Below, one piece after another: positions 43,502-52,592 of a DNA stretch of 64,000 bases; position 1 is the first letter of the stretch; each line of letters begins with the position of its first letter. Below the pieces are notes generated by a model. That model was not told where the DNA came from and made no database searches. It was given only the letters and a program-made list of their open reading frames with translations. This DNA is from Clostridia bacterium. GTDB taxonomy: Bacteria > Bacillota > Clostridia > Lachnospirales > Lachnospiraceae. The stretch spans positions 62,001-126,000 of the forward strand of contig CAJTIM010000007.1 in the NCBI GenBank assembly GCA_910576325.1, in the 5' to 3' direction. A program made the position numbers and the translations under genes.

Positions 43502-43783
43502 ATGAATGAAAAACAGATTGAAAGAAAACTTGTGGAGGCAGTAAGGCGTGCAGGCGGTCTCGCGCCGAAGTTCGTAAGTCCCGGTTTTGATGGCGTGCCG
43601 GACCGCCTGATTCTTCTCCCTTCCGGGTGCATGGCGTTTGCGGAATTGAAGAGTCCCGACAAAAGGATGCGTCTCCTGCAGGTCAGGAGGAAAAAGCAGT
43701 TGGAGAGTCTCGGCTTTCGGGTTTACTGCATAGACGGGATGGAACAGATTGGAGGTGTCATTGATGAGATACGAGCCACATGA
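43502..43783 (+). CDS. VRR-NUC domain nuclease
   Basis: This 93-residue protein matches the small phage VRR-NUC fold: VEAVRRAGGLAPKFVSPGFDGVPDRLIL and MAFAELKSPDKRM, with D, E and K of the PD-(D/E)XK core. It may resolve DNA junctions or assist replication. ATG 43502 follows TGGAGGC. It overlaps the SNF2 helicase gene by 20 bases. Confidence 0.85.
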   Translation: MNEKQIERKLVEAVRRAGGLAPKFVSPGFDGVPDRLILLPSGCMAFAELKSPDKRMRLLQVRRKKQLESLGFRVYCIDGMEQIGGVIDEIRAT

Positions 43784-45116
43784 TTATCAGAAATATGCTA
43801 CCGACTTTATCCTGACGCATCCGATAGCGGCTGTGTTTCTGGAGATGGGGCTTGGTAAGAGCGTTATCACGCTGACGGCGCTGTTTGATCTCATCCTGGA
43901 TCAGTTCCTTATCCGAAAAGTGCTGGTAATCGCGCCGCTGCGAGTGGCGAGGGATACCTGGCCTTCGGAAATAAGAAAATGGGACCACCTGTCGGGGCTG
44001 ACCTATTCCGTGGCGGTCGGAAATGAGTCAGAGCGGAGGACGGCACTGATGCGGACGGTGGATGTTTACATTATCAACCGGGAAAACGTGGACTGGCTGA
44101 TCACAAAAAGCGGCATTCCCTTTGACTTTGACATGGTGGTGATTGATGAGCTGTCATCCTTCAAATCCCATCAGGCAAAAAGGTTCAAGAGCCTCTTAAA
44201 AGCCAGACCGTCCGTAAAGAGGATCGTAGGACTTACAGGAACACCGAGCAGCAATGGGCTGATGGATTTATGGGCGGAGTTTCGGCTCCTTGACCTGGGA
44301 CAGCGGCTCGGAAGATATATCTCCCATTACCGAGCCGCCTATTTTATGCCGGACAAGCGGAACGCCGAGGTCATCTTCAGTTACAAGCCTCTGCCGGGTG
44401 CGGAGGATGCAATCTACCAGAGGATATCCGATGTCACTATTTCCATGAAGTCCTGCGATTACCTGAAACTGCCGGAATGCGTGACCAACGAAGTGCCGGT
44501 CGTCATGAATGATAAGGAAATGGCGGTGTATGACCGGTTCCGGGAAGACATGGTGACAAAGATCAAGGATAAGGAGATAGACGCCGCCAACGCAGCAGTG
44601 CTTTCCGGCAAACTCCTGCAGATGGCAAACGGTGCGGTCTATGACGAGGAGAAAGTTAGCTGCCATATACACGACCGCAAGCTGGACGCCCTGGAAGACC
44701 TAATCGAAGGCGCAAACGGTAAACCCGTGCTGATCGCCTGCTGGTATCAGCATGATGCCGAACGTATCAGGGCAAGATTCCCGGTTAGGGAGATCAAAAC
44801 ATCCCAGGATATCGAAGATTGGAATGCGGGAAAGATTTCTGCAGCAATCATCCATCCGGCATCGGCGGGGCACGGTCTGAACCTGCAGGCAGGCGGTTCC
44901 ACGCTTATATGGTTCGGGCTTACATGGAGCCTGGAACTGTATCAGCAGACGAACGCAAGGCTCCACCGGCAGGGACAGAAGGACACGGTCATAATCCACC
45001 ATATCATCGCAAAAGACACGATTGACGAGGATGTCATGAAGACGCTGCGGAAGAAAGAGAAGACCCAGGATGCACTAATCAATGCGGTCAGGGCTAACCT
45101 GGAGGTGGGGCGATGA
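43764..45116 (+). CDS. Phage SNF2-type DEAD/DEAH helicase
   Basis: This 450-residue protein has Walker A LEMGLGKSVITL, DELSSFK as motif II, GLTGTPSSNGLMDLW as motif III, and a C-terminal motif VI in TNARLHRQGQKD. This is the compact SNF2-like helicase found beside VRR-NUC in Firmicutes phages. ATG 43764 follows TGGAGGTG. Its stop overlaps the next start in ATGA. Confidence 0.88.
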   Translation: MRYEPHDYQKYATDFILTHPIAAVFLEMGLGKSVITLTALFDLILDQFLIRKVLVIAPLRVARDTWPSEIRKWDHLSGLTYSVAVGNESERRTALMRTVDVYIINRENVDWLITKSGIPFDFDMVVIDELSSFKSHQAKRFKSLLKARPSVKRIVGLTGTPSSNGLMDLWAEFRLLDLGQRLGRYISHYRAAYFMPDKRNAEVIFSYKPLPGAEDAIYQRISDVTISMKSCDYLKLPECVTNEVPVVMNDKEMAVYDRFREDMVTKIKDKEIDAANAAVLSGKLLQMANGAVYDEEKVSCHIHDRKLDALEDLIEGANGKPVLIACWYQHDAERIRARFPVREIKTSQDIEDWNAGKISAAIIHPASAGHGLNLQAGGSTLIWFGLTWSLELYQQTNARLHRQGQKDTVIIHHIIAKDTIDEDVMKTLRKKEKTQDALINAVRANLEVGR

Positions 45117-45334
45117 CCGTTCCTTATGAAAATCTCGCCCAAGCGGTGATCCTGCAGGCAGTGAAAGACTACCGCACGGCGAGGAAGGAACTGAAATATC
45201 ACCCGAAGAACAAAGACACGAAGCTCATGATAGAGGATTGTGAGAGGTTCTTTCGTTCCGACTGGTTCGGAGTGCTGACATCAGTCGATGGACAGATGCT
45301 CCTAATAAGATTACAGGAGGAAAAACTATCATGA
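45113..45334 (+). CDS. Small phage protein, 73 residues
   Basis: The protein begins MTVPYENLAQAVILQAVKDYRTARKEL and ends LIRLQEEKLS. It is helical and basic. ATG 45113 overlaps the helicase stop, and its stop overlaps the next start by four bases, so it is translationally coupled on both sides. No known family is recognised with confidence. Confidence 0.65.
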   Translation: MTVPYENLAQAVILQAVKDYRTARKELKYHPKNKDTKLMIEDCERFFRSDWFGVLTSVDGQMLLIRLQEEKLS

Positions 45335-45756
45335 CAGCAAAGGAATATTTACGGCAGGCATACCGCCTGGATCAAAAAATAAGCAGTGATCTGGAGGAGG
45401 TGGCATCGCTTCGAGAAATGGCCATAAGCGTATCCTCCCCACAGCTGGCTGAGCGGGTACAGACTTCAGGAAATACAGATGCGCCGTTTGTGCGGGCATT
45501 GGAAAAGATTATGAATCTTGAGGAGCGGATTAATAAGGAAATTGATCTTTTGATGGAGCTTAAGAAAGAGATTCGGACGGTCATTACGACGGTTGAGGAT
45601 ACAGATGAACGCATGGTTCTTAAATACCGTTACGTTCATAACTATACCTGGGAGCAGATTGGTAATGTGCTTCATGCCGATGCGAGAACGGTACGCAGAT
45701 GGCATGGGAAGGCTCTGCAGCATGTGATTTTGCCTGATAATTCCATTACGATATGA
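45331..45756 (+). CDS. DUF1492/ArpU-like late transcription regulator
   Basis: This 141-residue protein has a long helical region and a C-terminal HTH (VLKYRYVHNYTWEQIGNVLHADARTVRRWHGKAL), resembling sigma region 4. DUF1492/ArpU-type proteins activate phage late genes. The three GTCC boxes at 45771-45800, directly downstream, are a plausible target in front of the packaging genes. Confidence 0.8.
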   Translation: MTAKEYLRQAYRLDQKISSDLEEVASLREMAISVSSPQLAERVQTSGNTDAPFVRALEKIMNLEERINKEIDLLMELKKEIRTVITTVEDTDERMVLKYRYVHNYTWEQIGNVLHADARTVRRWHGKALQHVILPDNSITI

Positions 45757-45770
45757 AATGCGCCCGAAAT

Positions 45771-45815
45771 GTCCAGGTTTGTCCTAAGACGTCCATGTGT
45801 ACATTATGATATAGT
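45771..45815 (+). promoter_or_regulatory. Late promoter with phased GTCC boxes
   Basis: GTCC starts at 45771, 45781 and 45791, exactly one helical turn apart. The -10 TATAGT lies at 45810-45815 with an extended TGA. The third box overlaps the -35 position, so an activator probably replaces -35 recognition. Confidence 0.6.
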
Positions 45816-45900
45816 AAAATTAGCAAAGATAAAATGAGCTGAGCCTCATGGGAGCAATTCCGTGGGGCTTTTCTCATGCCCGGAAAGCGAGGTGATTTGT

Positions 45901-46266
45901 ATGCCGAGGAAACCACGGCGCGGATGCGCTTACAGCGGCTGCCCAAGGCTGGCTGTCGAGGGTGGTCAGTACTGCGAGGAGCATCAAAAGCTTACCGTGC
46001 AGCAGTACAACAAATACACACGCAGTCCCGACACGAACAAGAAGTACGGCCGAGCCTGGAAGAGAGTCCGCGACCGCTATGCTGCGGCGCATCCCCTGTG
46101 TGAGCGGTGCCTTAAGGAAGGACGGCTGACTCCCGTGGAGGAGGTACACCATATCCTCCCCATTTCTCAAGGCGGCGATCATCATGAGAGCAACCTCATG
46201 TCACTGTGCCAGTCCTGCCACACCAAAATGCATCTTGAGATTGGTGACAGGCAGATCCGCAGCTGA
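45901..46266 (+). CDS. Phage HNH endonuclease
   Basis: This 121-residue protein has an N-terminal zinc-binding part (CAYSGCPRLAVEGGQYCEEH). The HNH core has CERCLKEGRLTPVEEVHHILPISQGGDHHESNLMSLCQSCH, with the HH, N and H residues. HNH proteins beside terminase assist DNA packaging in many phages. ATG 45901 follows GAGGTG. Confidence 0.88.
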   Translation: MPRKPRRGCAYSGCPRLAVEGGQYCEEHQKLTVQQYNKYTRSPDTNKKYGRAWKRVRDRYAAAHPLCERCLKEGRLTPVEEVHHILPISQGGDHHESNLMSLCQSCHTKMHLEIGDRQIRS

Positions 46267-46337
46267 CCGGGAGGGGCAGGTCAAATCTCTGCATAAGGGT
46301 TCTCCGGGGAACGGCGTGGGGTCACGCGTATAAAAAC

Positions 46338-46380
46338 CGGAAATCAAACAGGGGATTGCCCTGTTTTCAATTTCCGCATT
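46338..46380 (+). terminator. Nested hairpin before the terminase gene
   Basis: CGGAAAT/ATTTCCG encloses a second stem AACAGGG/CCCTGTT and is followed by CATTTTATAGG. It may attenuate or process the packaging transcript rather than stop it. Confidence 0.45.
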
Positions 46381-46459
46381 TTATAGGCTTTTTGAGGTGC
46401 TGCGGCGTTTGATTTCTGTAGCATTTTTCGAACAAAATCAAAGAAACGGGGTGAGAACA

Positions 46460-46993
46460 GTGGCAAAAGACGGTAGTAACCGCGGTGGTGCAAGGCCGGG
46501 GGCGGGGCGCAAGCCCAAGGCGCTCATGGAGAAGATCAGCGAGGGAAAAAAGGCAGCGGTTATGATGGAGCCGGCCGAACTGGAAGGCGTGGATGTGCCG
46601 CCCGTGAAGGACTTCCTGAAATCCCCGCAGAAAAGCGGGCGGGAACTGGTGGCGGAGGAAGTCTACAACGAAACATATGTCTGGCTGAAAGCAAGAGGAT
46701 GTGAAAAGCTGGTTACTGTACAGATGGTGGAGCAGTACGCCATGAGCGTGTCTCGGTGGATTCAGTGTGAGGAGATCGTGTCCTCCACAGGCTTCCTTGC
46801 GAAGCACCCGACTACGGGGGCCGCCATTGCCTCTCCTTATGTCACCATGAGTCAGGCCTACATGAAACAGACCAATTACTGCTGGATGCAGATATACCAG
46901 ATCGTGAAGGAGAACTGCTCGGTGGAGTTTTCGGGGAACACACCGCAGGATGATGTGATGGAGCGACTGCTCCGTGCGAGGAAAGGAATGTAG
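46460..46993 (+). CDS. P27-family small terminase subunit
   Basis: This 177-residue protein begins (GTG 46460) VAKDGSNRGGARPGAGRKPKAL, the P27 small terminase N-terminal hallmark, followed by a helical domain. GGGGTG precedes it. It should select viral DNA for packaging. The large terminase that normally follows is absent; a nucleotidyltransferase and a methyltransferase come instead. Confidence 0.82.
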   Translation: MAKDGSNRGGARPGAGRKPKALMEKISEGKKAAVMMEPAELEGVDVPPVKDFLKSPQKSGRELVAEEVYNETYVWLKARGCEKLVTVQMVEQYAMSVSRWIQCEEIVSSTGFLAKHPTTGAAIASPYVTMSQAYMKQTNYCWMQIYQIVKENCSVEFSGNTPQDDVMERLLRARKGM

Positions 46994-47025
46994 GATTATT
47001 TGAAAATAATTTTTCTGTAAAAATC

Positions 47026-47053
47026 TTGATAATTATCCTGCAGGTGATATAAT
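47026..47053 (+). promoter_or_regulatory. Own promoter of the nucleotidyltransferase gene
   Basis: TTGATA (47026-47031) and TATAAT (47048-47053) are separated by 16 bases, with an extended -10 TGA, 74 bases before ATG 47127. Its own strong promoter marks the gene as a moron. Confidence 0.75.
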
Positions 47054-47126
47054 GTAATGATTTAGCAGTTTAATGCTGAATGGGAGGCTTGGGAATAAAT
47101 GAAAAAATACGAAGGAGAGTAAAGTT

Positions 47127-47792
47127 ATGCAACACGATTTTCATTTTATTTCTAAGAAAGACCCCAAAGTAAAGAAAGCCTATAATGACATCCTGAATAT
47201 CCTCAAGGAAGTCCAGGACTTGGTAAGAAAGAAGTTTACATTCAGGTTTGATGTGGTGGGCAGTTATAAACGGAATATGATAACCTATGATGCAAAATCA
47301 AATGTGGGGTATGACTTCGATTTTAATATTGAGGTTAATGATGGAAACGACAGGTATAAGCCAAAACAGCTAAAGAATATGCTTCAAAATGCAATAGATG
47401 CTGTTTGTGTGAAATACGGATATGATCATCCAGAGGATTCAACACGCGTTTTGACAATCAAGATGAAGAATAGGAAAAAATCTTGCATTCTCCATAGCTG
47501 TGATTTCGCAATCGTAAACAACTACATTGACGATGACGGGTACGAAGGCCAGGAATATATTCATAATGATAAGCACGGGAACTATACATGGTGTGAGCAG
47601 CCGGAAGGATATTATATGCTGCCGGATAAAATTGACTGGATTAAGGAGAATGACTTATGGGATGTTATGCTAAAGTTATATATTGAGAAGAAAAATAGAA
47701 ATAATGATCCGAATGTGCATTCAAGGACTATTTTCGCTGTAACTGTTCACGAGATATGTCAGAAATTCGGGTTTTATGAAGAAGAGAATTAA
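47127..47792 (+). CDS. Pol-beta-type nucleotidyltransferase-like moron
   Basis: This 221-residue protein carries the NTase signature: VVGSYKRN (G45, S46), GYDFDFNIEV (D63, D65) and a third acid in HSCDFAIV (D126). This is the GS-x-DxD...D layout of polymerase-beta-like enzymes, including minimal NTases and CD-NTases. The C-terminal part, including KIDWIKENDLWD, has no clear match. It is AT-rich, has its own promoter and terminator, and sits between packaging genes. Its substrate is unknown; a defence or toxin role is possible. Confidence 0.65.
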   Translation: MQHDFHFISKKDPKVKKAYNDILNILKEVQDLVRKKFTFRFDVVGSYKRNMITYDAKSNVGYDFDFNIEVNDGNDRYKPKQLKNMLQNAIDAVCVKYGYDHPEDSTRVLTIKMKNRKKSCILHSCDFAIVNNYIDDDGYEGQEYIHNDKHGNYTWCEQPEGYYMLPDKIDWIKENDLWDVMLKLYIEKKNRNNDPNVHSRTIFAVTVHEICQKFGFYEEEN

Positions 47793-47815
47793 ATAAATGT
47801 GGCAATTAAATTAAT

Positions 47816-47847
47816 GCCGTCCAGCAGAAATGTTGGGCGGTCTTTCT
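47816..47847 (+). terminator. Terminator of the nucleotidyltransferase gene
   Basis: CCGTCCA pairs with TGGGCGG around GCAGAAATGT and is followed by TCTTTCT. It closes the moron unit. Confidence 0.65.
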
Positions 47848-47868
47848 ATGCGATTTTTGGAGGTGGAA

Positions 47869-49119
47869 ATGAAGACCACGACTGATATGCAGCTTGTAGC
47901 CGTTGAAAAATTGGTGCCATATGTGAATAACGCACGGACTCATTCGCCAGAGCAGCTCACGAAGCTACGCTCATCCCTGCGGGAGTTTGGATTTGTGAAT
48001 CCGGTCATCATCGACCGGGATTTCAATGTCATTGCGGGGCATGGCAGGATTATGGCGGCGAAGGAGGAAGGGATCACGGAAGTCCCGTGTGTGTTTGTGG
48101 ACTATCTGACGGAGGCGCAGAAGAAAGCCTACATCCTTGCGGACAACCGTATGGCACTGGACGCGGGATGGGATGAAGAGCTACTCCGAATTGAAATTGA
48201 AAGTCTGCAGGGTGCGGATTTTGATGTATCCTTTACAGGGTTCGGTGAAGATGAGATTGCAAATCTCTTTGCCGGAGACAGTGAGAAAGATGTGAAAGAC
48301 GATGACTTCGACCTTTCCGCAGCGTTGGAGAAGGCGGCATTCGTGGAGCGGGGTGATATCTGGACGGTGGGTAGGCACAGGCTGATGTGCGGCGATGCCA
48401 CCAGTGCGGAGGATGTGGCAGCGCTCATGGACGGGAAAAAGGCAAACCTCATCGTGACGGATCCGCCCTATGGCGTCTCCTTCAAGAGTTCCGGCGGGCT
48501 GACTATCCAGAATGACAGTATGAAGGGAGATGAATTCTACACATTTCTGTACAATTCGTTTGCTTGTATGGTGGAGCACCTGGAGAACGGCGGCGCGGCG
48601 TATGTGTTCCATGCGGACACGGAGGGCATGAATTTCCGCAGGGCATTTGTGGATGCGGGGTTTCACCTTGCCGGGGTGTGCATCTGGGTGAAGAATTCCC
48701 TCGTGCTTGGGCGCTCGGACTACCAGTGGCAGCATGAGCCGATTCTTTACGGTTTTCTGAAGAACGGGAGGCATCCGTGGTATTCTGACCGAAAGCAGAC
48801 AACCATCTGGAACTACGACAAGCCGAAGCGGAACAAGAACCACCCGACCTCGAAGCCGCTCGACCTGCTCGGCTACCCCATCCGCAATTCCTCCCAGGAG
48901 AACGCCATCGTGCTGGATACTTTCGGCGGCAGCGGCTCCACGATGATGGCATGCGAGCAGACAAACCGCATCTGTTGCATGATGGAGTTGGATGAAAAGT
49001 ATGCATCCGTCATCTTGCGGAGGTATGTGGAGGATACCGGGGATTTGGAAAACGTGTATGTGAAGCGGAGCGGGGAGAAGATCCCATACTCTGTTTTGGT
49101 GAAGGAAGTACAAGCATAA
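47869..49119 (+). CDS. ParB-domain DNA methyltransferase of phage
   Basis: This 416-residue protein has an N-terminal ParB-like domain (VEKLVPYVNNARTHSPEQ, VNPVIIDRDFNVIAGHGR). The C-terminal methyltransferase has the catalytic DPPYGVSF at about residues 202-209 and the SAM motif LDTFGGSGSTMMA at about 360-372, in beta-class order (DPPY before the SAM motif). It probably methylates adenine or cytosine N4 in phage DNA. ATG 47869 follows TGGAGGTGG. The next genes are recombinases, not structural genes. Confidence 0.88.
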   Translation: MKTTTDMQLVAVEKLVPYVNNARTHSPEQLTKLRSSLREFGFVNPVIIDRDFNVIAGHGRIMAAKEEGITEVPCVFVDYLTEAQKKAYILADNRMALDAGWDEELLRIEIESLQGADFDVSFTGFGEDEIANLFAGDSEKDVKDDDFDLSAALEKAAFVERGDIWTVGRHRLMCGDATSAEDVAALMDGKKANLIVTDPPYGVSFKSSGGLTIQNDSMKGDEFYTFLYNSFACMVEHLENGGAAYVFHADTEGMNFRRAFVDAGFHLAGVCIWVKNSLVLGRSDYQWQHEPILYGFLKNGRHPWYSDRKQTTIWNYDKPKRNKNHPTSKPLDLLGYPIRNSSQENAIVLDTFGGSGSTMMACEQTNRICCMMELDEKYASVILRRYVEDTGDLENVYVKRSGEKIPYSVLVKEVQA

Positions 49120-49266
49120 TGGATATTTATGCACAATGTGAGGCAACGGGATCGCGTTCCCGAACGCATATTTCGTGCTTGCGGGCATTGTGTACTACGC
49201 CCAGTTCCCGGACTTTTTATTGTGACATTTTTCCTGCGGTTTCTCTTGCTATTTTTACCAGTCTGA
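49120..49266 (+). other. Prophage deletion junction
   Basis: No complete gene lies here. A frame from about 49141 reads GNGIAFPNAYFVLAGIVYY and then stops at 49224. It looks like a fragment of a phage protein, but its family is not recognised. Structural and lysis genes expected here are absent. Confidence 0.5.
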
Positions 49267-50766
49267 GTGATTAATTCATATGCCCGCGTGTCCACTGACC
49301 ATGAAGAACAGCTTACAAGCTATGAGGCGCAGGTGGATTATTACACGGGCTACATAAAGAGCCGGGAGGATTGGGAGTTTGTCCATGTGTATACGGACGA
49401 AGGCATATCCGCAACCGGGATAGCCAAGCGCGAGGGATTCCGAAAAATGGTGGAGGACGCGCTCGCCGGCTCCATCGATTTAATTGTGACCAAGAGCGTC
49501 TCCCGCTTCGCAAGGAACACCGTGGACAGCCTTTCCACCATCCGGAAGCTGAAAGAAAAAGGCTGCGAGTGCTATTTTGAAAAGGAAAATATCTGGACAT
49601 TCGATTCCAAGGGGGAACTGCTGATCACCATCATGTCATCACTTGCACAGGAGGAGAGCCGGAGCATTTCAGAGAACGTCACATGGGGGCAGCGGAAACG
49701 GTTCTCCGATGGCAAGGTCTGCGTCCCCTACAGCCATTTCCTTGGATATGACAAAGGAGAGGACGGAGGCATGGTCTTGAACGAAGAGGAGGCAAAAATC
49801 GTCCGCAGGATATACGGGCTGTTCCTGCAGGGGCATTCCCCATATGCCATAGCCAAGCGGCTGACGGAAGAAGGGGTGCGGTCGCCGGCAGGGAAGGAAA
49901 AATGGCACTCCTGCACGGTCAAGAGCATCCTCGTCAATGAAAAATATAAAGGGGACGCGCTCCTGCAGAAAAGCTACACTGTGGATTTCCTCACAAAAAA
50001 GACGAAAATAAATGAGGGAGAGGTGCCGCAGTATTATGTGGAAAACAGCCACGAAGCCATCATCAGCCCCGCAATGTTTGATGAGGTGCAGCACCAGATG
50101 GCGGTGCGGCATCCGGGCAAAAACCGCTTAAGCTGCACAGGCGCATTCTCCAGCAGGATTAAATGCGGCGACTGCGGAAGCTGGTACGGCTCCAAGGTCT
50201 GGCATTCCAATGACAAGTACCGGAAGGTGGTCTGGCAGTGCAACCACAAATTTGACGGCGGGGAAAAATGCACCACGCCGCACCTTGATGAGACAGCCGT
50301 CAAGGCGCTGTTCCTGAAAGCGGCCAATGCCATCTTTGGCGAGAGGGATACCATACGGGAGGACTACGAGGCGGTAAAGGAACGCCTTTATGACACATCG
50401 GAACTAGAGGCGGAGCGGATTCAGCTCCAGGATGAGATGAATATCGTGGCGGAGATGATACAGCAGTGTGTGAACGAGAATGCCCGCGTTGCCCTCGACC
50501 AGACGGAGTACCAGAAAAAATATGACGGGCTGGCAGACCGCTTCGACCGGATAAAGGAGCGGGTGGAGGCAGTCGGCTCCGTCATCACGGAGCGGGTGGC
50601 AAAGCAGGAAAAGACGGAGCGTTTCCTTGCGGAACTGGAAAAGAGGGACGGCCCGCTGACGGAATTTAACGAGGAGGACTGGTACAGCCTTGTGGAATAT
50701 GCCACGGTGTACAGCCGGGAGGATATCCGATTCACCTTTAAGAACGGGATGGAAATAAAAGCATAG
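49267..50766 (+). CDS. Serine recombinase, 5'-shortened
   Basis: The frame reads (GTG 49267) MINSYARVSTDHEEQLTSYEAQ, keeping the catalytic Ser in ARVST but lacking the usual leader of about 20-30 residues and part of the first strand. It continues with TKSVSRFARNTVDSL, YSHFLGYDK, a zinc ribbon (CGDCG) and a coiled coil, and reaches normal length at the C-terminus. No ribosome site is visible. It belongs to the paired recombinases at the integration end of Clostridia prophages. Confidence 0.75.
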   Translation: MINSYARVSTDHEEQLTSYEAQVDYYTGYIKSREDWEFVHVYTDEGISATGIAKREGFRKMVEDALAGSIDLIVTKSVSRFARNTVDSLSTIRKLKEKGCECYFEKENIWTFDSKGELLITIMSSLAQEESRSISENVTWGQRKRFSDGKVCVPYSHFLGYDKGEDGGMVLNEEEAKIVRRIYGLFLQGHSPYAIAKRLTEEGVRSPAGKEKWHSCTVKSILVNEKYKGDALLQKSYTVDFLTKKTKINEGEVPQYYVENSHEAIISPAMFDEVQHQMAVRHPGKNRLSCTGAFSSRIKCGDCGSWYGSKVWHSNDKYRKVVWQCNHKFDGGEKCTTPHLDETAVKALFLKAANAIFGERDTIREDYEAVKERLYDTSELEAERIQLQDEMNIVAEMIQQCVNENARVALDQTEYQKKYDGLADRFDRIKERVEAVGSVITERVAKQEKTERFLAELEKRDGPLTEFNEEDWYSLVEYATVYSREDIRFTFKNGMEIKA

Positions 50767-50768
50767 AA

Positions 50769-50797
50769 AAAACTGCGGTATTGCCTGCCGCAGTTTT
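50769..50797 (+). terminator. Terminator after the first recombinase
   Basis: AAACTGCGG pairs with CCGCAGTTT around TATTGCCTG and is followed by TTT. It follows the stop directly. Confidence 0.8.
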
Positions 50798-50833
50798 TTA
50801 CTGCCTTTTCCGATTTGAACCCTCCCCCTACGG

Positions 50834-52186
50834 GGCAAAATCAAAAAGTATGGCAAAATCAAAAGGTTTGAAGTAAAATCAAATTGTATCAAAGACGGTG
50901 GGAAGATAGATATGATATTGACCAAGTCCATCAGCCGATTTTCCCGTAACACTGTGGACTGCCTGAAATACACAAGAGAGTTAAAGGGGCTGAATATTGC
51001 CGTTTTCTTCGAGAAGGAGAATATCAATACTCTGGATGCCAAAGGCGAAGTCCTCATGACGATCATGGCGGCACTTGCCCAGCAGGAATCTGAATCCCTA
51101 TCCGCGAATGTCCGGCTTGGCATCCAGTTCCGCAATCAGCAGGGAAAAGTCCAGGTCAACCATAACAGGTTCCTTGGCTATACCAAGGATAATGCCGGGG
51201 AACTTATTATTGTGCCGGAAGAAGCTGAGATTGTTCGGCGTATCTACGCTGAGTACATGGATGGAAGGAGCCTTCTTCAGATCAAGCGCAGCCTTGAGGC
51301 AGACGGTATTTTAAACGGAGCGGGTAACGCCAAGTGGCACGAAAGCAATATTAAACAGATTTTGACTAATGAAAAGTATATTGGTGATGCTCTCCTGCAG
51401 AAGACTTATACGGTGAATACGCTGGAAAAGAAACGGGTGGCCAATAATGGCCTCGCACCGAAGTACTATGTGGAGGGAAGTCACGAAGCGATCATCGACA
51501 AGGATGTATTCCTTCGAGTCCAGGCGGAAATTGTCCGGCGGGCGAATATCCTGACAGACGGAAAGAAACGGGTCTACAGTTCCCGGTATGCTTTATCAAG
51601 CATCGTGTTCTGCGGTCACTGCGGCGATATCTTTCGCAGGGTCAAGTGGAATAACCGAGGATGCAAATCTACCGTTTGGCGGTGTGTGAGCCGGGTCCTT
51701 AAAAAGAGCAGTGGGATTGACTGTCCGGCAAGGACGATTCGGGAAGAGGAACTGCATGTTGCAGTTGTCACAGCGATCAACGATGCCTGGTCACAGAAAG
51801 ACGACATTCTCCCTGTTCTGCAGCAAAACATCCGAGAGGTTCTTGAAAGTGATACAGAAAAAAGGTTGGCGGCAGTCGATACTGCCATACGGGAGAAACA
51901 GGCAGAGCTGCTTGATGCCGGGAAGGACCAAGGCAGGATTGATGAGATCGGGGATGCCATCATCAGCCTTCGGGAACGGCGGCAGGATATCCTTACTGAG
52001 GCGGCGAAGAATACAGAATTGAAAGAGCGTGTCGATGACCTTGCTTCATTCCTTGACGAACAGACAGAGGCATTCACGGAATACTCAGATACACTGGTTC
52101 GAAGGCTCATTGAGAAGATCACAGTCTGCCATGAGAAGCTAATTGTAGAATTCAAATCTGGCCTGGAAATTGATGTGGAAGCATAA
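50834..52186 (+). pseudogene. Serine recombinase lacking its catalytic N-terminus
   Basis: Recognisable recombinase sequence begins at [22 protein letters not shown] (about 50894 on), which normally lies near residue 75. The first catalytic strand with the nucleophilic Ser is missing. Upstream the frame reads [12 protein letters not shown], encoded by near-repeats of GGCAAAATCAAAA. The rest is intact: FLGYTKDN, zinc ribbon CGHCG, coiled coil. The likely start is ATG 50912. It cannot be an active recombinase alone. Confidence 0.75.
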
Positions 52187-52205
52187 TGGAATAAAGAGCA
52201 GTTTG

Positions 52206-52239
52206 GTCCGCAATCTTTTAAAGGGTTGCGGACTTTTCT
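52206..52239 (+). terminator. Terminator after the second recombinase
   Basis: GTCCGCAA pairs with TTGCGGAC and is followed by TTTTCTG. Confidence 0.8.
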
Positions 52240-52271
52240 GTTTCGGAAATATAAATTCAGAGTAACAGGCA

Positions 52272-52300
52272 TTGAAAAAGGTAACTAAAAGGTTTACAAT
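52272..52300 (+). promoter_or_regulatory. Promoter of the XRE/zinc-ribbon genes
   Basis: TTGAAA (52272-52277) and TACAAT (52295-52300) are 17 bases apart, 27 bases before ATG 52328. Confidence 0.65.
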
Positions 52301-52327
52301 AGAAGCGTGCTATTGCGGAGGATCATT

Positions 52328-52561
52328 ATGAACACATCAGATATTGTAAAGAAACTCTGCGAAGATCAGAATATAAGCCTTGCTGAACTGGCCAGAAGAA
52401 CGGGTCAATCCCGACAAAATCTGTATAAAAAACTTAGGAATGAGACACTTGGTACAGAGGAACTTAATCGTATAGCAGATGCTCTTGGTGTAAAGTTTGA
52501 GCAGGCTTTCATCCTCTCCAGCGGTGAGAAGCTGACAATGGAAGGGGAAAGAACTAAGTGA
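52328..52561 (+). CDS. XRE-family HTH protein
   Basis: This 77-residue protein is a compact XRE HTH (LCEDQNISLAELARRTGQSRQNLYKKLRN, then LNRIADALGVKFEQAF). ATG 52328 follows GCGGAGG. It lies just beyond the recombinases and 31 bases before a zinc-ribbon gene, so it may autoregulate that pair. Confidence 0.8.
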   Translation: MNTSDIVKKLCEDQNISLAELARRTGQSRQNLYKKLRNETLGTEELNRIADALGVKFEQAFILSSGEKLTMEGERTK

Positions 52562-52592
52562 GGATAAAATACAAGTCAAGGAACGAAGAAAA

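Noticed and set aside
48181..49188. A 335-codon minus-strand frame opposite the methyltransferase
   Set aside because: It is opposite a gene with clear catalytic motifs and shows no domain; frame is an artefact of codon bias.
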